Assembly: GCA_013306675.1 (NCBI GenBank)
Contig: JABLUY010000040.1
Location: 62,001-126,000, forward strand
Direction of reading: 5' to 3'
Source: Thraustochytrium sp. TN22
Lineage: Eukaryota > Sar > Bigyra > Thraustochytrida > Thraustochytriidae
Length of the DNA: 64,000 nucleotides
Position numbers and translations under genes: made by a program. Below the pieces are notes generated by a model that made no database searches, was not told where the DNA came from, and saw only the letters and a program-made list of their open reading frames with translations. Shown here piece by piece: positions 59,286 through 64,000 of the stretch (its first letter is position 1; each line of letters starts with the position of its first letter).

Positions 59286-62200
59286 TCCCGGGCCGCAAAA
59301 CGATACATGGGGTTGTTGAGGATGCGGTGGAGGTCGTGGGCGGCCTTGGTGTCTCGCGTCGCCTCGTCCAGGAGCGGCGCGAGTAGGGAGAAGCGCTCAT
59401 GCGTATTGGAGTGCACGGCGCTGCGGATGACGTCCGGCTCGCCGAAGAGCAGCAGGTGCTGGGACGCGCGCGTCATGGCGGTGTAGAGCAAGTTGCGGTT
59501 GAGCACGAAGCCGTGGTGACGAAAGATGGGCACCACGACGAGGGGGAACTGCGAGCCCTGCGCCTTGTGCACCGTGGTGGCGTACGCTAGGTCGAGCTCT
59601 GCCCGCGCCATGTCAATGGAGTACGGGTGCACGGAGACCTCGTTGGCGTCGCCATCCCCACCGCGCAGGTCAAGCGCGTCCTCCATGAAGCTCGCCAGGA
59701 GCCGCGTGGTGTTGTTGATCTCCGTCTTGGGCGGCTTGATGGGCTGAAGCTTGAAGTCCTCGATGCGGCCCATGTTGCCGTTGAAGACATGCTTCTTGTA
59801 GCAGTTCTTGTTTTGGATGACCTTGTCGCCCGGCCACATGCCGAGCTTGTCGGCCAGGTCGCGCGCCAGGTTGAACTCGTCCTTGGGCCGGTTCTCGATG
59901 GAGCGCAGGTAGTTCTCGAGCGGGTTCAGATTGAGCTGCAGCGTTTTATTCAGGTCCTTCACGGCGCCGACGTTGCCCTTGCGGCGCGGGGTGATGACCT
60001 GCATGTCCTCCGTCGGGTCCAGGCCGTGCGCGCGCGCAAAGCGCGGCGCCACGTCCAGCACCATGCGCTCGACATCCTCCGTTGTCGGTGCGCAGCGCAC
60101 AAAGTAGGACTTGCCCGAGCCGTCCTCGGGCGCGGCGAGGCTCGCCGCCGCGTCTTGCGCGTGGTGCGCCGCGTAGGCGGCTGCGCTGGCCAGTAGTGCC
60201 TCAGGGTCCGTCACAGTGTCCAGCGAGGTCGGCGGCTCGCCGTACCGGACCAGCGTCGCGTCGCGCAGAACCTCATTGTCCGCGCCCTTTTGGCGAAAGA
60301 CTTGCGTCAGGCCGCCCGACGGCACGCAGCTGCAGCGCTCCAGGTCGTGCAGGAGATTGCCCTCGCGCACGGACTGAAGCTGCGCTGGATCCCCCACGAA
60401 AATGATCGAGCTTCCATCGGCGACTGCTTCCAACAGGCTGCTTGCTACGCGCAGGTCCAGCATCGACGCCTCGTCCACAATGATGGTGTTGTACTCGAGA
60501 GGCATATTCTTGTTCCGGGAGAACCGGAAGGTCCCATCCAGGAGCTTTGGCTCCAGGAGCCGATGCACGGTGGCCGCCGGCAGGCCCGTCGACAGGTTCA
60601 GGCGCTGCGCGGCACGGCCCGTGGGTGCCGCCACCGCCACGTTGCGACCCTCCGCGATGAGGCGTCGGGCGAGCTCGCGCATGATGTATGTCTTGCCCGT
60701 ACCGGCAAAGCCTGTCAGCACGGCGACCTTGGCAGTCATGAGTCTCCCGAGGATCTCCTCCTGCTCGGGAGAAAGCCCGTGTGCCGGCGGCCCAATACTG
60801 TGGATCGGCAGGGAGGTGCGTTCCTCCGGGCGAGCGAGCGGCGCATCGATGATGTCCAAAAGCCGCACGATGACCTTGGCCTCATTGTAATACAACGCCG
60901 CGTCATACACGAAGGTCTCCTCATTCCACGTGCGCGTTGCGAGACGGTACCTATCCTTATACTCCTCGAGTAAAGCCTCCAGCTCGCCGGGCTCCTCGCC
61001 GAGGAGGTGCCGCGCGCCGCGTGCCGCGATGCTCAGCGGGAGACACGAGTGACCCGACGCCTTGGTCCCGTCGCGCACGGCCTGAGTCACCGCGGCGACA
61101 ATTCTCGAGTGCCGCAGACGTTCCTCCCCAGGTGCGCATGCGTCGACGCTCCGAAAGCCCACGATCCGTTCCGCAACGAGCGAGTACGGGTCGGTCTTGA
61201 GGCGGTCCATGAGGTCGTATTCCGTGTAGAGGTCCCGCTTCTTCTTGACGCGCCTGTGAAAGGTGCGAAAGTCTGTGAAGAGGATGTCACGCTCTACGAG
61301 AAAGTCCACGAGCGCGGAGCTCTTCGTGACCTGCCACTCTGCCCGAAGCACATTCGCGAGCTTCGGGCTCAGGCCCTTGACGGCCTCCGCCAGCCTCTCG
61401 GCCGCGGACACGTCACCTTCAAGGATGCTCTGCAGGTCCGTCCCCACCCCGTCCACGATCCGCTTGGCAAGCCCCGGGCCAAAGCGCTCGAATCGACCAG
61501 CCTCCAGGAGCTCTTTCGCCTTGTTCGTCCACCTCTCCGGCGTCACCGGCGTCAGGCTGGTGAGGAGCCGCCGCTTGGACATTTCGCCTGCCGAGGCCAT
61601 CTCGTCTCGCTCCGCCGCGAGGATGACTTTGGAAAATGTGCTGGGCGCCCAGGTCGGGTCGTCCTCGGCCCACCACTCGGGCAGCTGACCCTCTTGGAGG
61701 TCGTCGCCCGCAAAGATAGCCGAAGGCTGCGCGGCGACCGCCGAAGTCATCGCCGGCGCCGCGTTCGAGGTGACGGTGTCCGCAGCGCCACCACTTGCCG
61801 CCTCGGACGCTCCCTGCAGAGTCCCCTTGAACTGTCGCCCAAACTTGGGGTGGTCCACCCAGGTGCCCACAATGCCGATGGCTTCGCCGGCGTCGGGAAT
61901 GCGCGTTCCGGCAGAAAACTGTGCCACGAAGTTCACCTTGGTCGCACGCGGCTCCGCGATGTCCAAGGATCCGATGATCACAGTGTCTGCGCGGAAGAAG
62001 ATGCGTCCGATGCTCCCGTCGAGCAACACACTTGATGGGGGCGCCAAGGTCGCCACGGGCTCAGCGCTGGGCTGCGACTCGGGTGGAGAGGCGACGGCAG
62101 CGGGATCTTCTGGCTTCGCCTTGTCGCGCTTGGCCGTCGGCTCGGCCGTCCCGGTCGACGCGTCGACCTCAGGCTTGGCTTCCGGCTTGGCCTTGGCCTT

Positions 62201-62731
62201 GGCCGTGGCCTTGGCCGTGGCCTTGCCGCGTTTCCTCGCATCGACCTCAGGTTCGATGTTTGGCTCGGCCTTGGCCTTGCCGCGCTTCGCCGCGTCGCCC
62301 TCAGGCCTGGCCTCCGTCTCGGCCTTGGCCTTGGCCTTGCCGCGCTTCGTCGCTGCCTTGGTTTGACGCGGGGCTGCTGCCACCACCTCGGGCTCTTGCG
62401 TGGGCAGCTTCTTCTCAGTGGTCAAGGTCGGGGACGTGGTCGCGGCCTTCTTCTTCCTCTTGGTCTTCGTGACGACCTTTTGCCTGGCGACGCCCTCGCC
62501 CAGGCGCTGGAGGCGCTCCGCCTCGAGCGAGTGGGCGCGCGCGGCCAACTGTGAGCGCATGGCCTTGAAGCAGAATGGCCTCGCCTGCGAGCGCATCGCC
62601 GCCACGCTCGGTCGCACGCCGGCCGCGGCAGCGGCTGCGAGCAGCATGGTGGGTGCTGCCGCTACAGGCAGCCGCGCGAGGTGGCGCAAGGGTCGCTCGG
62701 CGATCGAATGTGATTTGCATTTCTTCGTCAT
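59258..62731 (-). CDS. RecD2-type SF1B DNA helicase, probably organelle-targeted
   Basis: Starts are possible at ATG 62731 (1157 aa, MTKKCKSHSIAERPLRHLAR) or 62647. Both give an arginine-rich, acid-poor N-terminus like a mitochondrial or plastid presequence. A ~250-residue basic and Pro-rich region with KRGKAKA repeats follows. The RecD2/YrrC part then has an OB-like segment (IRIPDAGEAIGIVGTWVDH in near form), helix-hairpin-helix FGPGLAKRIVDGVG, Walker A GFAGTGKT, Walker B IIVDEASM, GDPAQLQSV and late ATTVHKAQGSQFPLVVVP. These helicases unwind 5'-3' in repair or recombination. The protein ends in a polyaspartate run encoded by the trinucleotide tract. Such proteins are mainly bacterial; acquisition from an endosymbiont or bacterium is likely. 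Confidence 0.88.
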   Translation of the reverse strand: MTKKCKSHSIAERPLRHLARLPVAAAPTMLLAAAAAAGVRPSVAAMRSQARPFCFKAMRSQLAARAHSLEAERLQRLGEGVARQKVVTKTKRKKKAATTSPTLTTEKKLPTQEPEVVAAAPRQTKAATKRGKAKAKAETEARPEGDAAKRGKAKAEPNIEPEVDARKRGKATAKATAKAKAKPEAKPEVDASTGTAEPTAKRDKAKPEDPAAVASPPESQPSAEPVATLAPPSSVLLDGSIGRIFFRADTVIIGSLDIAEPRATKVNFVAQFSAGTRIPDAGEAIGIVGTWVDHPKFGRQFKGTLQGASEAASGGAADTVTSNAAPAMTSAVAAQPSAIFAGDDLQEGQLPEWWAEDDPTWAPSTFSKVILAAERDEMASAGEMSKRRLLTSLTPVTPERWTNKAKELLEAGRFERFGPGLAKRIVDGVGTDLQSILEGDVSAAERLAEAVKGLSPKLANVLRAEWQVTKSSALVDFLVERDILFTDFRTFHRRVKKKRDLYTEYDLMDRLKTDPYSLVAERIVGFRSVDACAPGEERLRHSRIVAAVTQAVRDGTKASGHSCLPLSIAARGARHLLGEEPGELEALLEEYKDRYRLATRTWNEETFVYDAALYYNEAKVIVRLLDIIDAPLARPEERTSLPIHSIGPPAHGLSPEQEEILGRLMTAKVAVLTGFAGTGKTYIMRELARRLIAEGRNVAVAAPTGRAAQRLNLSTGLPAATVHRLLEPKLLDGTFRFSRNKNMPLEYNTIIVDEASMLDLRVASSLLEAVADGSSIIFVGDPAQLQSVREGNLLHDLERCSCVPSGGLTQVFRQKGADNEVLRDATLVRYGEPPTSLDTVTDPEALLASAAAYAAHHAQDAAASLAAPEDGSGKSYFVRCAPTTEDVERMVLDVAPRFARAHGLDPTEDMQVITPRRKGNVGAVKDLNKTLQLNLNPLENYLRSIENRPKDEFNLARDLADKLGMWPGDKVIQNKNCYKKHVFNGNMGRIEDFKLQPIKPPKTEINNTTRLLASFMEDALDLRGGDGDANEVSVHPYSIDMARAELDLAYATTVHKAQGSQFPLVVVPIFRHHGFVLNRNLLYTAMTRASQHLLLFGEPDVIRSAVHSNTHERFSLLAPLLDEATRDTKAAHDLHRILNNPMYRFAARDDDDDDKNN

Positions 62732-62981
62732 CGAGGCGGAAGAGCGCTTCGTCAAACTCGTGCACGATCCCGCGTTCAACCACCACCACCTCCTCCTCGT
62801 CTTCTTGCCAATCGCCCAGAACCACGCCACGACGAGCCAAAAAGGCGCCAGGTCACACTCACCGTCAAGACCAAGCACGGTCTCTCGATCGACAACTGGT
62901 GGCCAAACATACGTCGCAAGGCGCTGTTGCTCATTCGCTTGATCTTTTCTAACTTATAACTTGAGCTTTGAGCTTCGTAGG

Positions 62982-64000
62982 TTACGGCGCGGCGTCGGGC
63001 ATGTCGTGGTCCCCATCGGCATGGCCGAGGTCGCGAGCCATGGCGTTGAGGTCACTCTCGGTGAGCATGTTGGACACGCGGCGCGCCGGGTCGATGGGCT
63101 GCGCAAGCTCGCGCAGGAAGGAGCGGCAGACCGCGACGGCCTCCTCCGTGGAGAGGTTGAGGTTGGACTCGCGCAGAAACTGCGTGACCCAGCCGGGCAG
63201 CTTGCTGCGCTTGCTGGCGTTGTTGTAGCGCTTGTCGGCGAAGATCATGAGGCCGTAGTCGGCCTTGCTGCGAATGACGCGACCGATGCACTGCGAGGCC
63301 TGGCGCAGCGCGTCAAAGGCGAGGAACTCCTCCTCGCGGATCTGGAACTTGACGCGCAGGTACTCGAGGCGCGCGATGAGAATGTGCGACTTGGTGTACT
63401 GGAAGGGGATGCCGTAGAGGATGACGCAGCGGCCGTAATGACGGTCAAAGTCAATGCCCTCGGAGACCTTCCCGCGGGCGACGGAGAGAAAGATGGCACC
63501 GCGGCCGCAGTCGCAAGCGCGGCGGAAGTTGTCGAGCGCCAGCGTGGTCTCCACAATGTCCTTGGTCTCGATGAAGAGCAGCTTGTGGTCCAGAATGCGG
63601 TTGAGAATCTGCAGCTCGGCCCAGGCGCTCACGACGTTCTCCATGTACTCGTAGCTGGTGAAGAAGCAGACGATGCCGTCCGGCACGGTCTTCGCGACCT
63701 CGATGAGGAGCGCGCCGAAGTTGATGATGACGGACTTGTCGGCGCGCGCGCTAAAGGCCGAAGTGATGGGCGTCTGGTCGCTACCGCGCGTCACGACCAT
63801 GGGGCAAATGCCGGGCCGGATGATACTCATGTTGAGCGAGCGCGAGACGACTGGCTTGAAGTCGAGCAGCTTCGGGTACAGGTCAATGGGCGACAGCGTG
63901 CCGCTGGTGATGACCACGGTCGCAAAGCGCTCCAGCACCGGCTTGATGGCCAGCGAGGCGTCCAAGCAGGTGAACTGGATGATGGGGTCGCGGAACTGCG
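62982..64000 (-). CDS. XPD: XPD/ERCC2 (Rad3) helicase, C-terminal part; 5' end outside window
   Basis: The minus-strand frame is open to the right edge (QFRDPIIQFTCLDASLAIKP), so the N-terminal half with the Fe-S cluster and Walker boxes lies outside. The visible ~339 residues contain VVITSGTLSPIDLYPKLLDF, CFFTSYEYMENVV (motif IV), SVARGKVSEGIDFDRHYG (motif V) and QCIGRVIRSKADYGLMIFAD (motif VI with its arginines). XPD is the 5'-3' helicase of TFIIH, acting in nucleotide-excision repair and transcription initiation. It is 250 bp from the start of the RecD2-type gene, in the same orientation. No oddities seen in the visible part. Confidence 0.95.
   Translation of the reverse strand, partial: QFRDPIIQFTCLDASLAIKPVLERFATVVITSGTLSPIDLYPKLLDFKPVVSRSLNMSIIRPGICPMVVTRGSDQTPITSAFSARADKSVIINFGALLIEVAKTVPDGIVCFFTSYEYMENVVSAWAELQILNRILDHKLLFIETKDIVETTLALDNFRRACDCGRGAIFLSVARGKVSEGIDFDRHYGRCVILYGIPFQYTKSHILIARLEYLRVKFQIREEEFLAFDALRQASQCIGRVIRSKADYGLMIFADKRYNNASKRSKLPGWVTQFLRESNLNLSTEEAVAVCRSFLRELAQPIDPARRVSNMLTESDLNAMARDLGHADGDHDMPDAAP

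Overview
The window looks like nuclear DNA of a GC-rich, intron-poor unicellular eukaryote. A stramenopile alga, perhaps pelagophyte-like, is the best guess. The evidence is: SUMO, a SUMO protease, a V-ATPase proteolipid with GT-AG introns, XPD, Vms1/ANKZF1, an EF-hand-PIP kinase fusion, secreted proteins with PTxxPT linkers of a kind common in diatoms and relatives, and eukaryotic transposons (IS607/Fanzor, hAT, MULE). The species cannot be named from sequence alone. I saw no rRNA, tRNA or CRISPR array.

Layout. 0-8 kb: the 3' end of a PPR gene, then an IS607-type element (minus strand) carrying an apparently intact Fanzor2/TnpB RNA-guided nuclease and a serine recombinase broken by one in-frame stop. 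Next is a PD-(D/E)XK (RecB/Cas4-like) nuclease with a long coiled-coil tail and an acidic small protein, bracketed by dimeric copies of a GC-rich repeat that also borders the IS607 element. 7.9-8.4 kb: SUMO. 8.5-17.3 kb: a minus-strand block of secreted or membrane-anchored proteins (apple-domain protein, FG-GAP/EGF protein, GH27-like glycosidase, sulfatase), all interrupted by small frameshifts. One carries a 181-bp internal inversion that restores the frame when flipped. 17.4-23 kb: a hypothetical gene, a hAT transposase remnant, a 164-bp satellite array and gene-poor DNA.

23.5-38.8 kb: an AGC-like kinase with a split N-lobe, a PP2C phosphatase, a sulfotransferase, a TLC-domain membrane protein, a Ulp1-type SUMO protease with a ~380-residue insert, an enolase-superfamily enzyme and an SLC49-like transporter. 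40.8-45.1 kb: a very long intact MULE transposase. 46-58.3 kb: EF-hand-PIP kinase, V-ATPase c'', hotdog thioesterase, Vms1, two hypothetical proteins and an SOI-like membrane protein. 59.3-64 kb: a RecD2-type helicase and the C-terminal part of XPD, which runs off the right edge.

Functional themes: SUMO modification and its reversal; phosphorylation and phosphoinositide signalling; sulfated-polysaccharide metabolism (sulfatase, galactosidase-like protein and a PAPS sulfotransferase); DNA repair helicases; and a cluster of mobile or nuclease genes at the left end. Some frameshifts may be homopolymer sequencing errors (one is nearly demonstrable in the enolase-family gene), so calls of 'pseudogene' in the secreted block are provisional.
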